Assembly: GCA_029557895.1 (NCBI GenBank)
Contig: JAKQHT010000025.1
Span: 170,862 to 234,861 of the forward strand
DNA length: 64,000 nucleotides
Reading direction: 5' to 3'
Source: Bacteroidota bacterium
GTDB taxonomy: Bacteria; Bacteroidota; Bacteroidia; Flavobacteriales; Flavobacteriaceae
Part shown: positions 18,804 to 27,556 of the stretch, piece by piece
How the letters are laid out: each line of letters opens with the position of its first letter
Numbering within the stretch: position 1 is the first letter of the stretch
Notes under the pieces: generated by a model
Databases searched by the model: none
What the model saw: the letters and a program-made list of their open reading frames with translations, nothing else
What the model was told of the DNA's origin: nothing
Position numbers and translations under genes: made by a program

Positions 18804-20429
18804 TTATCCCAAGAACGGATATCTGTAATCGGAAGGCGTCACAAAGGTTTCCTTGATCAGCCTTGGCGATACCCAGCGCAACAGGTTTTGTGAACTGCCC
18901 GCTTTGTCGTTGGTTCCAGAAGCCCTGGCGCCTCCAAATGGCTGTTGCCCAACAACTGCGCCTGTTGGTTTATCGTTGATGTAGAAGTTGCCCGCACTGT
19001 TCTGCAATGCTTTTGTGGCTTCTTCAATTGCATATCTGTCAGTAGCAAGAATGGCTCCGGTAAGAGCATATTCGCTGGTTTCGTCCACCAATTTCAGTGT
19101 CTTGCTATAATCTTTGTCTTCGTAAACATAGATGGTAATTACAGGGCCGAACAGCTCGGTGCACATCGTTGTATATTTTGGGTTGGTGGTCACAATTACC
19201 GTTGGATCAATAAAATAGCCTTTGGACTTGTCGTAATTGCCACCTACGATGATCTCGGCATCTTTGTCTTTTTTGGCTTGGTCGATGTACTTCGCCAACT
19301 TATTGAATGACCCTTCGTGGATGACAGCTGTGATGAAGTTGTTCATGTCTTCTGGCGATCCCATTTTGAATGATTTCACATCTTCTATGACATATTTTTT
19401 CACGTCTTTCCACAAACTTTTGGGAATATAAGCACGTGAGGCGGCACTGCATTTTTGTCCTTGAAACTCAAAAGCCCCTCGGGTAATGGCAGTGGCCACT
19501 TGTTTTGGGTTGGCGGTTTTGTGGGCAACAATAAAATCTTTGCCTCCTGTTTCGCCAACAATCCTTGGGTAGGTCTTGTAGATATTGATATTGTTGCCAA
19601 TCTGTTTCCATAGCATTTTGAATATTTCCGTAGAACCCGTAAAGTGCAACCCCGAAAAATCCGGGTTTGACAACACGACGTCGGTTATCATCTTTGCGTC
19701 GCCAAAAACCACGTTGATGACCCCGGCTGGAACACCGGCTTCCTCAAATACATCCATGATGACTTTCGCCGAATACACTTGGCTGTCACTTGGTTTCCAT
19801 ATCACCACGTTGCCCATTAATGCCATGCATGATGGAAGATTCCCAGCAATGGCCGTGAAGTTAAATGGCGTTACGGCATAAGTAAAACCTTCCAATGGCC
19901 TATATTCCACACGGTTCCACGCATCACTAGTGCTTTTGGGTTGCTCCTTGTATATCTCGGACATAAACTGTAAGTTGAATCTCAAGAAATCTATCAGTTC
20001 GCAAGCAGAATCTATTTCTGCTTGATGAATGGTCTTGGACTGTGCAATCATTGTTGCCGCGTTGATTTTTGCCCTGTACGGACCGGCGATAAGTTCAGCA
20101 GCCTTCAGAAAGATGGCGGCACGCTGTTCCCAAGGCAATTGTGACCAGGTTTTTCTGGCTTCGAGAGCCGTGGCGATAGCGGTTTCAATATGTTTTTTTT
20201 CTGCCAAATGGTACGTGCCAACAACGTGCTTGTGATCGTGAGGAGGCGACATGGTTCGGGTGTTGTTGGTCTTTACATTTTTGCCATTGATATATAATGG
20301 TACGTCTATTTTGCTCCGGTACATTTCGGCATAGGCCTTTTTTACCGCTTCGCGTTCTGGTGTGCCGGGGGCATAGGTCTTAACGGGTTCGTTGACGGCT
20401 ACGGGTACATTGAAAAATCCTTTTCCCAT
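18804..20429 (-). CDS. pruA: L-glutamate gamma-semialdehyde (1-pyrroline-5-carboxylate) dehydrogenase
   Basis: NAD-dependent aldehyde dehydrogenase that oxidises glutamate semialdehyde to glutamate, the second step of proline breakdown. The 541-aa monofunctional protein is of the eukaryotic/Bacteroidota P5CDH type. Motifs are FNFTAIAGNLPSCMALMGNVV, the catalytic Glu loop RIVGETGGKDFIV, the catalytic Cys in GQKCSAASRAYIPKSLW, and FGPVITIYVYED. No proline dehydrogenase domain is fused; putA/prodh must be elsewhere. A -7 element TACCTTTG sits at 20475-20468, about 40 bp upstream of the start, and a terminator follows the gene. Confidence 0.96.
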   Translation of the reverse strand: MGKGFFNVPVAVNEPVKTYAPGTPEREAVKKAYAEMYRSKIDVPLYINGKNVKTNNTRTMSPPHDHKHVVGTYHLAEKKHIETAIATALEARKTWSQLPWEQRAAIFLKAAELIAGPYRAKINAATMIAQSKTIHQAEIDSACELIDFLRFNLQFMSEIYKEQPKSTSDAWNRVEYRPLEGFTYAVTPFNFTAIAGNLPSCMALMGNVVIWKPSDSQVYSAKVIMDVFEEAGVPAGVINVVFGDAKMITDVVLSNPDFSGLHFTGSTEIFKMLWKQIGNNINIYKTYPRIVGETGGKDFIVAHKTANPKQVATAITRGAFEFQGQKCSAASRAYIPKSLWKDVKKYVIEDVKSFKMGSPEDMNNFITAVIHEGSFNKLAKYIDQAKKDKDAEIIVGGNYDKSKGYFIDPTVIVTTNPKYTTMCTELFGPVITIYVYEDKDYSKTLKLVDETSEYALTGAILATDRYAIEEATKALQNSAGNFYINDKPTGAVVGQQPFGGARASGTNDKAGSSQNLLRWVSPRLIKETFVTPSDYRYPFLG

Positions 20430-20467
20430 AATTGTTTTTGATTTTGAAAGTTGAAATTTTTGTGGTG

Positions 20468-20475
20468 CAAAGGTA
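20468..20475 (-). promoter_or_regulatory. -7 element of the pruA promoter
   Basis: TACCTTTG followed by CA on the minus strand fits TAnnTTTG. No good TTG at the expected -33 spacing was found, so confidence is modest. Confidence 0.45.
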
Positions 20476-20576
20476 CAAAAATTAGTTTGGTTTCTTATTG
20501 AAAGGCTGCTTCAAACTGTTGCATTTGTTTTGTTTTTTTAGCGTGGTTGTCCATGAAAGGACAGGAAAAAGAGCTG

Positions 20577-20963
20577 TCAGTTCAGGGCAAAAGGGGCACT
20601 CAGCTTAAAGCTTGGGATAAATACCTTAAATGTATTGGCATTGGTAAAGTTGACCATATTGTAATGTCCCTGCATGGCACCAAATGGGGATGTGAGTAGA
20701 CAGCCTGATGTATATGTGTGCGATTCGCCGGGTTTTAGTATGGGTTTCTTCCCGATTACACCTTCGCCTTCAATTATTTCTATGTTGTTCAGGGCATCGA
20801 GTATTTCCCAATGTCTTGAGTAGAGTTGAACAGAATCTTTGCTTTGGTTCTCAATAGTCACTTTGTAGCCAAATGCAAAATGTACCTTGTGGTTTTTGTA
20901 AAGTGTGCCCTCGTAAGTGGTTTCTACAGAAATTCTAATGCCACTTGTAACTTGTTGTACCAT
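20577..20963 (-). CDS. apaG: ApaG family protein (DUF525)
   Basis: 128-aa single-domain ApaG protein with an immunoglobulin/FnIII-like beta sandwich. Visible family features are GIRISVETTYEG at the N-terminus, YKVTIENQSKDSVQLYSRHWEI, GEGVIGKKPILKPGESHTYTSGC and GAMQGHYNMVN. In enterobacteria it is linked to Co2+ and Mg2+ tolerance, but its biochemical role remains unclear. It lies downstream of the plug gene (119-bp gap) on the same strand and may share its transcript. Confidence 0.93.
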   Translation of the reverse strand: MVQQVTSGIRISVETTYEGTLYKNHKVHFAFGYKVTIENQSKDSVQLYSRHWEILDALNNIEIIEGEGVIGKKPILKPGESHTYTSGCLLTSPFGAMQGHYNMVNFTNANTFKVFIPSFKLSAPFALN

Positions 20964-21082
20964 GGATGTTTAACAGATTTGCGATAAATATAGGACAATT
21001 TCGAGACATTGCAATGGGTAGGCCAATGAATATTCGTTAAGGTGTCAAATTATCTGTTGGGATATGGCAATGAGCGCGTTTT

Positions 21083-22333
21083 TTAATTGGAAATATCTAC
21101 AGACGAACCTTCTCCCACACCTATCAACCGGTCATACCGTGCGCCAAGGTCTTTGTAATACACAAGTACCTTATAGTTGTTTTCGGTTTGCCAGAAGTTG
21201 CCGCTAATGGCGCCATCGTTGAGGCTGCCGTCTGCTTCGGTCACCACATATTTGTAGTTATAAAACCCCTGTTTTAGCTTTATGGCGCATTCGTAAAGAT
21301 TGGTGTCGGGGCTGTAATGCATTTCGTTTTCGGCATCGAGTGCATAGTTGTTGAAGTTGCCATATACGTAGATCTTTTGCCCTTCTTTCAATAGGTTGTA
21401 TTGCAGTGAAAAATGTACGAAGGTGTAGTCCGCTTCAATGGATACATTTTCCCTGTCAGAGGCGGTAGTGACAAAGCTACCGTTGATGTCCGGATTGTAG
21501 GTATAGGGACGATTGGCCCTTTGATGGTTTGTAAAGAGATACGTGTGGTATATATCCTTGAGGTCGGTAGTCCGAACACCCACATTGGCAGCCCTGAGAT
21601 CCTTGGTTTCAAAATAACGGTACTCGTTGCCGCCCCAAAAACTGGATTCGGATACATACCTGTAAGAAAGTTCGTTGCCGAGGATGTATTGCGGTTTTAG
21701 ACCGGTTATGGCCGTGTTGAGATTATAGTTTTGAATAATGGTGGCTTTAACCGTTTCCATTGGGTTATTGAAGTTAAAATTGTTGTTTGAGATGATGATA
21801 TCCACCGATTGTTTTTCGTTTATGAACTTCACATCTCGTGAACGTTTTATGCTCACGCCAACGTTTACGGCGTCTTCATAGACCATGAATTTTCTTGAAA
21901 ACACAAGTTCGTTATTGTCATTCCAAATAGATAGGATGTAGTTTCCCGTTTTGAGGATGCCACGGGTTTGATCGTTGGGGATGCGAAGCATGTAGTGAGA
22001 AAAGATCTGGTGCGTATTGAAGCTGTTGTCGTAATTACGTATGCGCTGGTCGTCAAAGCCTTGGATATATTCCGATTTTACAAGCGGCGATGGCGTCCAA
22101 TCAAAATTGAAGTGTTCGATAACGTAGTAAAAATCTTCCTCACGGCCGTTAAGGGCATCAAACTCCAAAAAAAGAGGCTCGCCAAGTCGCAGTATTGGCA
22201 ATTGGCTTATCTGGCCACTTCCCCTAAAAGCAATGGTCCTGATATAGCTTGGCGGGTTTACCTCCTCAATTTGTGGGTATAGGGGCGTAATGCAGAGCAG
22301 GGCAGCGAGTAACGTTATGGCTTTTATAGGCAT
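21083..22333 (-). CDS. type IX secretion system plug protein (DUF5103)
   Basis: 416-aa exported protein with the DUF5103 architecture. From the ATG at 22333 there is a clean signal peptide (MPIKAITLLAALLCITPLYPQ), then an N-terminal beta domain (PPSYIRTIAFRG, LGEPLFLEFDALNGREEDFYYVIEHFNFDW) and a C-terminal domain with repeated FxxxTxDLRAANVGVRT and YVYGNFNNYALDAENEM blocks. DUF5103 proteins include the Plug subunit found on the periplasmic side of the giant Sov translocon of T9SS in Flavobacterium johnsoniae. The frame can extend to an ATG at 22366, but that adds non-signal residues before the signal peptide. A strong promoter lies at 22421-22448. Confidence 0.85.
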   Translation of the reverse strand: MPIKAITLLAALLCITPLYPQIEEVNPPSYIRTIAFRGSGQISQLPILRLGEPLFLEFDALNGREEDFYYVIEHFNFDWTPSPLVKSEYIQGFDDQRIRNYDNSFNTHQIFSHYMLRIPNDQTRGILKTGNYILSIWNDNNELVFSRKFMVYEDAVNVGVSIKRSRDVKFINEKQSVDIIISNNNFNFNNPMETVKATIIQNYNLNTAITGLKPQYILGNELSYRYVSESSFWGGNEYRYFETKDLRAANVGVRTTDLKDIYHTYLFTNHQRANRPYTYNPDINGSFVTTASDRENVSIEADYTFVHFSLQYNLLKEGQKIYVYGNFNNYALDAENEMHYSPDTNLYECAIKLKQGFYNYKYVVTEADGSLNDGAISGNFWQTENNYKVLVYYKDLGARYDRLIGVGEGSSVDISN

Positions 22334-22420
22334 GTTGCATGTGGTTGTGGTTGTAAATATACGCAAAATTTATGCCATTGGATAGGGTTGGCGGCCGGTG
22401 GTGTCGACAGGTTGACACTG

Positions 22421-22448
22421 CAAATATACGGATGGTATTTGCTTGCAA
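22421..22448 (-). promoter_or_regulatory. promoter of the T9SS plug gene
   Basis: On the minus strand TTG (22448-22446), 17 bp, then TATATTTG (22428-22421) followed by CA. The predicted transcript start is near 22415, about 80 nt before the ATG. Confidence 0.72.
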
Positions 22449-22641
22449 AATCTTTTTGGCTCATTGTCAGCCGTTTTTTCTTTCGAAAACATGTCTTGAT
22501 GATTTTGGTCTTCAACTACATGAACACCCGGTACCGTTATATTACTCGCAAATCAAAATAAATAATCAACACATGACAAAAACCCACTTCGGCCATAACT
22601 TATTTAGAACAATTATAAATAAAAAAAGTTATGCTTTGTTT

Positions 22642-22675
22642 TTGGATTTATAGTGGTCTAATTTTTGTAAATTTG
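22642..22675 (+). promoter_or_regulatory. likely promoter of the nqr operon
   Basis: TTG (22642-22644), 23 bp, then TAAATTTG (22668-22675), with nqrA ATG at 22735. The spacer is longer than usual. The 400-bp interval between the plug gene and nqrA holds this and the divergent plug promoter and nothing else I can recognise. Confidence 0.5.
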
Positions 22676-22734
22676 GCGGAATTTTTTCAATAGAAGAATC
22701 AATTTACGTGACTATATAACAAATAGCTATACAC

Positions 22735-24090
22735 ATGTCAAAAGACATCAAGATTACCAAGGGTCTGGATATCAAGTTAAGAGGAGAAGCTGAAAAGACT
22801 ACCGAAAAGGCCATTATCAGCAATTTTTTCACCATTAGGCCCGAAGATTTTCATGGGGTTACCCCAAAATTGATAGCCAAACAAGGCGCCAAGGTTAAGG
22901 CAGGCGAACCCTTGTTTTATGACAAATCCGATGAAACGGTAAAGTTTGTATCACCCGTATCGGGCGAAATTATCGATATAGCCCGTGGTGAAAAACGTCG
23001 CATCCTATCCATCAAAGTACAGGCTGATAAAGAACAAACCTATGTGGACTACGGAAAGTTTGATGATAATGCCAATGCAGAAGCCATAAAAAGCCACCTT
23101 TTGGCCTCCGGCTGCTGGCCGTTTATCAAGCAGCGTCCTTACGATATCATAGCCAAGCCAGACAAGATGCCTAAAGCCATTTTTGTGTCAGGCTATTCCA
23201 CGGCACCTTTGGCCGCAGACCTAAACTATACGCTCAAGGGTAAAGAAGCTGAACTTCAGGCTGCCATCAATGCCTTGGGAAAACTTACAAATGGCAAAGT
23301 GCACATTTGTGTGGGCAAAACTGGCCAATCGCCATTTGAAGGGTTGTCTGGAATCACGTTGCACAAAGTTTCCGGACCGCACCCAGCTGGTAACGTAGGC
23401 ACACAGATTAACAAGATTGATCCTGTCAACAAAGGCGAAGTGGTCTGGACAGTGGCCGCACAGGATTTGGTGATAATTGGCGAATTGTTGCTCACCGGCA
23501 AGTTCAATGCCGAGCGTATCGTGGCGTTGGTAGGTTCGTCTGTGAAAAAACCGCGTTATTTTGTTACCAAGATTGGAAGTGAAGTCGCCACGATGGTTTA
23601 TGACAATGGTGTGGATAAAGACGGTAACGACCGTATCATTTCAGGGAACGTGCTTTCCGGAAAACAGGTAAAGCCTGATGGTTCTTTGGATTATTACAGC
23701 AATACCATTACGGTCATTCCTGAAGGGGACGATTATGAGCTCTTTGGATGGAACAAGCCGGTTTTCAATAAAATATCCACTTCAAGGGCGTTGACCTTTT
23801 CTTGGATGTCGCCCAATAAAAAATATGAACTGGACACCAATACCAACGGCGAGCACCGTGCTTTTGTAATGACCGGCAGCTACGAAGAAGTTTTTCCTCT
23901 GGATATGTATCCGTTGCAGATGCTCAAAGCCTGCATGTACCAAGACCTTGATGAAATGGAAGTATTGGGAATGTACGAAGTGGCACCCGAAGATTTTGCA
24001 CTTACAGAGTTTGTTTGTGTGTCCAAGCAACCACACCAGGCCATCATCAGAAAAGGCTTGGATTTAATGATAAAAGAAATCGGATTATAA
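22735..24090 (+). CDS. nqrA: Na+-translocating NADH:quinone reductase subunit A
   Basis: Peripheral cytoplasmic subunit of the Na+-NQR respiratory complex, which couples NADH oxidation to quinone reduction and Na+ export. The 451-aa protein has the usual NqrA length and starts with the barrel-sandwich hybrid (KGLDIKLRGEAEKTTEKA; DFHGVTPKLIAKQGAKVKAGEPL), with later blocks VSGPHPAGNVGTQINKIDPV and FPLDMYPLQMLKACMYQDLDEMEVLGMYEV. It opens the six-gene operon nqrABCDEF. Confidence 0.97.
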   Translation: MSKDIKITKGLDIKLRGEAEKTTEKAIISNFFTIRPEDFHGVTPKLIAKQGAKVKAGEPLFYDKSDETVKFVSPVSGEIIDIARGEKRRILSIKVQADKEQTYVDYGKFDDNANAEAIKSHLLASGCWPFIKQRPYDIIAKPDKMPKAIFVSGYSTAPLAADLNYTLKGKEAELQAAINALGKLTNGKVHICVGKTGQSPFEGLSGITLHKVSGPHPAGNVGTQINKIDPVNKGEVVWTVAAQDLVIIGELLLTGKFNAERIVALVGSSVKKPRYFVTKIGSEVATMVYDNGVDKDGNDRIISGNVLSGKQVKPDGSLDYYSNTITVIPEGDDYELFGWNKPVFNKISTSRALTFSWMSPNKKYELDTNTNGEHRAFVMTGSYEEVFPLDMYPLQMLKACMYQDLDEMEVLGMYEVAPEDFALTEFVCVSKQPHQAIIRKGLDLMIKEIGL

Positions 24091-24139
24091 ATAATTATGG
24101 TACCTTGAGCATAGTCTTAAAGGTCAATCTTATAGAAAA

Positions 24140-25363
24140 ATGGGCTTAAAAAGCAGTTTACACAACCTAAAGGAGAAGTACAAAGGCACAAAAATGGCAC
24201 CCGCATTCAATGCCATCCACACCTTTTTGTACACTCCCAATGATACCACCCACGGTGGTACACACATCAAAGCAGCAGACGACCTGAAACGGACGATGAA
24301 CACTGTCATCATGGCCTTGATTCCGTGCTTGATTTTTGGTATGTTCAATGCTGGTTACCAACACCATTATGCCCTCGGGGAAATTGGGAAGGCTTCTGGC
24401 TTTTTTGATCCCGTTTTTTGGAGTTGGAACAACCTTACCATTGGTCTGTGGAAAGTACTGCCGTTGGTGGTAGTGTCTTATGGCGTTGGTTTGGCCATCG
24501 AATTTTTGTTTGCAGTTATCAAAAAACACGAAGTAGAAGAAGGTTATCTCGTAACCGGGATGCTTGTGCCTCTAATCGTTCCGATCGATACACCATTATG
24601 GATGCTGGCTGTGGCAGTTGCCTTTGGCGTTGTCATCGGAAAAGAAGTTTTTGGAGGTACCGGGATGAACATCCTCAATCCGGCGCTGACCATCCGTGCG
24701 TTCCTGTTTTTCGCCTATCCTACATGGATGTCTGGCGATAAAGTTTGGGTACACGGTGCCGTAGAGCGCTCCAATGAAATTGCCGGAGGCGCCAACCTCG
24801 ATGCCATTTCAGGCGAAACCATCTTGGGAAGTTTGGCACAGGGCCATCAATCGGCATATTCGCTTTCCGAAATGTTCTTTGGGATGATACCTGGCTCGGT
24901 GGGCGAAACATCGACCGTTTTGATATTGTTGGGCGGATTATTTTTGATATTTACCAAGATAGGGAGCTGGAGGATTATGCTCTCGTCCGTCATCGGGGCT
25001 TTAGTCATGGGCTTGATTTTCAACAGTGTCGTAAGTTCGGGCTGGATTACCGAAAGTAGCAAGTTTTACACATTGATGAGTACCGAATTTTGGCATCATT
25101 TGTTGCTCGGAGGTTTTGCGTTCGGTATAGTGTTCATGGCCACAGATCCTGTAACGGCCTCGCAGACCAACAAAGGGAAATGGATCTACGGGTTCTTCGT
25201 TGGGTTTATTTCCATCATGATTCGTGTGTTCAACCCTGCTTATCCGGAAGGAGTTATGTTGGCCATACTGTTGATGAACGTGTTCGCTCCGACCATTGAC
25301 CATTTTGTGGTACAGGGGAACATCAAGAAAAGAAAAAAACGTCTAAAAGTTAAAGCCGCTTAA
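24140..25363 (+). CDS. nqrB: Na+-translocating NADH:quinone reductase subunit B
   Basis: Polytopic inner-membrane subunit (407 aa) carrying covalent FMN and riboflavin in the known complex. Hydrophobic segments are clear (LIPCLIFGMFNAGYQ, LPLVVVSYGVGLAIEFLF, WMLAVAVAFGVVIGKEV, VLILLGGLFLIFTKIG). The expected FMN-phosphothreonine site appears as SGET (Thr227) within DAISGETILGS, where Vibrio has SGAT. The C-terminal motif FWHHLLLGGFAFGIVFMATDPVTA is the NqrB/RnfD signature. The flavin transferase apbE lies at 31.4 kb. The gap to nqrA is 49 bp, and nqrC starts 3 bp downstream. Confidence 0.97.
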   Translation: MGLKSSLHNLKEKYKGTKMAPAFNAIHTFLYTPNDTTHGGTHIKAADDLKRTMNTVIMALIPCLIFGMFNAGYQHHYALGEIGKASGFFDPVFWSWNNLTIGLWKVLPLVVVSYGVGLAIEFLFAVIKKHEVEEGYLVTGMLVPLIVPIDTPLWMLAVAVAFGVVIGKEVFGGTGMNILNPALTIRAFLFFAYPTWMSGDKVWVHGAVERSNEIAGGANLDAISGETILGSLAQGHQSAYSLSEMFFGMIPGSVGETSTVLILLGGLFLIFTKIGSWRIMLSSVIGALVMGLIFNSVVSSGWITESSKFYTLMSTEFWHHLLLGGFAFGIVFMATDPVTASQTNKGKWIYGFFVGFISIMIRVFNPAYPEGVMLAILLMNVFAPTIDHFVVQGNIKKRKKRLKVKAA

Positions 25364-25366
25364 GCC

Positions 25367-26107
25367 ATGAGTAATAAAACCGATAGCAACGTCTATACAG
25401 TCATTTTTGCCATCATTATGGTAGTGGTGGTCGGTGCAATGCTTGCTTTTGCTTCTTCCACTTTATCAGGAAAGATCAATGAAAACAAGCGTTTGGAAAA
25501 ACAGCAGAACATTCTTTATTCAATGGGAATCAATGAAAATGAAGGAACATCCGTTCGGTTCATTTCTTCTGATAAGGTTTCGAATGCTTTCTCAAAATAC
25601 GTCACAAAGCAAATTGTCATCCAAAATGGAAAAGTTACCAGTGATGACCAGGCATATCTGATAGACATTAAAGCAGAAAAGAGCAAACCAAACAATGAAC
25701 GCCGACTACCTTTGTTCATTGGTGAAAACAATGGCAAGACCATGTACGTTGTTCCAGTTTATGGCAAAGGCCTGTGGAACGATATCTGGGGTTATGTGGC
25801 CATTAATCAAGACTTAATTTTGGAAGGAGTCTTTTTTGACCACCTTGGAGAAACGCCAGGTCTTGGAGCCAATATCAAAGAGCGCTACTTCATGGACGAC
25901 TTTATAGGCGAACATCTGATGGACAAAGACGGGAATTACGCTGGGGTAAATGTTGTGAAAAACAATGCCGATCCCAAAAATGAAGATAAAACGGACAACG
26001 AAGTTGATGCCCTTGCTGGTGCCACTATTACAGGTAATGGCGTTGCAGAAATGATCATTAACGACTTGAGACTGTATGTGGATTATATAAAATCATTAAA
26101 AGAATAA
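25367..26107 (+). CDS. nqrC: Na+-translocating NADH:quinone reductase subunit C
   Basis: Periplasmic flavoprotein subunit (246 aa) anchored by one N-terminal helix (VIFAIIMVVVVGAMLAFAS). It has the FMN-binding domain with YGKGLWNDIWGYVAIN, and LGETPGLGANI. The covalent FMN site is the threonine in ALAGATITGNGV, close to the S-G-A-T motif recognised by ApbE, with Ala in place of the first Ser. This is the second ApbE substrate of the complex. Confidence 0.96.
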   Translation: MSNKTDSNVYTVIFAIIMVVVVGAMLAFASSTLSGKINENKRLEKQQNILYSMGINENEGTSVRFISSDKVSNAFSKYVTKQIVIQNGKVTSDDQAYLIDIKAEKSKPNNERRLPLFIGENNGKTMYVVPVYGKGLWNDIWGYVAINQDLILEGVFFDHLGETPGLGANIKERYFMDDFIGEHLMDKDGNYAGVNVVKNNADPKNEDKTDNEVDALAGATITGNGVAEMIINDLRLYVDYIKSLKE

Positions 26108-26113
26108 ATAATT

Positions 26114-26758
26114 ATGGGACTTTTATCCAAAAAAGACGCAAAATTAATAACCGACCCATTAGCCGATAACAACCCGATAACCATTCAGGTTTTGGGTATC
26201 TGTTCAGCATTGGCCATCACAGCCGAATTAAAAGCTTCAATAGTGATGGGTATTTCCGTGATGGCGGTACTGGGCATTGGGAATGTGGTCATATCTTTAA
26301 TGCGGAACATTATTCCATCAAAAATCCGGATTATAGTCCAATTGGTGGTGGCAGCCGCATTGGTTATTGTGGTTGACCAGATCTTGAAAGCTTTTTCATA
26401 TGAATTAAGTAAAACACTATCAGTTTTTGTGGGCTTAATCATAACCAACTGTATCATTATGGGGCGCTTTGAGGCATTTGCCCTTGGGAATGGCCCTTGG
26501 CGCTCTTTCCTCGATGGCATAGGAAATGCCGCCGGATATGCTATTATCTTGGTGATAGTGGGCTTTTTTAGGGAACTTTTGGGCTCGGGAACACTATTAG
26601 GTTTTAGGGTTCTGGGTGACCCCATTGAAAAAACCGGACTCTATGCTTTAGGTTATGAAAACAATGGATTTATGTTGTTGTCACCCATGGCATTGATTGT
26701 TGTCGGTGTCATCATTTGGGTACAGCGTTATAAAAACAGGGCGTTAATTGAAGATTAA
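26114..26758 (+). CDS. nqrD: Na+-translocating NADH:quinone reductase subunit D
   Basis: Six-helix inner-membrane subunit (214 aa) that in the known structure forms, with NqrE, the Fe-binding electron bridge. Characteristic blocks are NNPITIQVLGICSALAIT, ISLMRNIIPSKIRIIVQLV, FVGLIITNCIIMGRFEAFA, and FLDGIGNAAGYAIILVIVGFFRELLGSG. The conserved cysteines in helices 1 and 4 (LGICSAL, TNCIIMG) are present. The start follows nqrC by 6 bp. Confidence 0.96.
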   Translation: MGLLSKKDAKLITDPLADNNPITIQVLGICSALAITAELKASIVMGISVMAVLGIGNVVISLMRNIIPSKIRIIVQLVVAAALVIVVDQILKAFSYELSKTLSVFVGLIITNCIIMGRFEAFALGNGPWRSFLDGIGNAAGYAIILVIVGFFRELLGSGTLLGFRVLGDPIEKTGLYALGYENNGFMLLSPMALIVVGVIIWVQRYKNRALIED

Positions 26759-26762
26759 AATT

Positions 26763-26823
26763 AGTAAGCAGTTAGCAGTCGCAGTAAGCAGTTACTGAGG
26801 ACTGGATACTGAGGACTGAATAC
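26763..26823. repeat. small tandem/inverted repeat cluster between nqrD and nqrE
   Basis: The 74-bp gap between nqrD and nqrE contains two 12-bp direct copies of AGTAAGCAGTTA (26763-26774, 26783-26794) and two 11-bp copies of ACTGAGGACTG (26794-26804, 26808-26818). The CAGTAA-GCAG-TTACTG block (26782-26797) is a perfect 6-bp hairpin. This is the only large gap among the last five genes of the operon (the others are 1-6 bp), so a small intergenic repeat has probably inserted here. Confidence 0.8.
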
Positions 26824-26832
26824 TTATAAAAT

Positions 26833-27555
26833 ATGGAACATTTAGAATTATTTTTCAAGTCGATATTTATAGACAACATGATATTTGCCACATTCCTCGG
26901 GATGTGTTCGTATCTGGCCGTGTCTAAAAAAGTGAGCACTGCCGTTGGCCTTGGTGCCGCCGTTATTTTTGTACTGGCAGTAACCGTACCATTAAACTGG
27001 CTGTTGGACCAATACATATTACAGCCCGGTGCATTACGGTGGTTGGGACCGGAATATGCCGATTATGATTTAAGTTTCCTATCTTTTATCTTGTTCATTG
27101 CCACCATTGCCACCATGGTACAATTAGTAGAAATCGTGGTTGAGAAATTCTCACCATCATTATATAACTCTTTGGGTATCTTTTTGCCACTTATCGCCGT
27201 AAACTGTGCCATTCTTGGCGGGTCGCTATTTATGCAAGCTAGAGAAATTCCAACATTAGGGTTAGCATTAAATTATGGTGTTTCTTCAGGAATTGGTTGG
27301 TTTTTGGCTATTTTGGCCATTGCTGCCATCCGTGAAAAAATTCGTTACTCTAACGTGCCGGCGCCGTTAAGAGGTTTAGGAATTACTTTTATCATTACTG
27401 GATTGATGGCCATTGGATTTATGAGCTTTGGGGGCATGTTGACCGGTGGCGATGAAGAAACCTCAGAGCAGACCGAAACAGCACAGATAGAACAGGTGCA
27501 GAAACAGGAAGAGGACAACAAATTAGCTGAAAACACGACTACAATAAACGAGTAA
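26833..27555 (+). CDS. nqrE: Na+-translocating NADH:quinone reductase subunit E, with acidic C-terminal tail
   Basis: Inner-membrane partner of NqrD (240 aa). Family segments are [74 protein letters not shown], and [24 protein letters not shown], including the conserved cysteines (GMCSYL, VNCAIL). The typical protein is about 200 aa; here about 35 residues rich in Glu, Gln and Thr are added after the last helix (from about residue 207, [20 protein letters not shown]). The tail is probably disordered and on the cytoplasmic side. The nqrF start is 1 bp downstream. Confidence 0.96.
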   Translation: MEHLELFFKSIFIDNMIFATFLGMCSYLAVSKKVSTAVGLGAAVIFVLAVTVPLNWLLDQYILQPGALRWLGPEYADYDLSFLSFILFIATIATMVQLVEIVVEKFSPSLYNSLGIFLPLIAVNCAILGGSLFMQAREIPTLGLALNYGVSSGIGWFLAILAIAAIREKIRYSNVPAPLRGLGITFIITGLMAIGFMSFGGMLTGGDEETSEQTETAQIEQVQKQEEDNKLAENTTTINE

Positions 27556-27556
27556 T

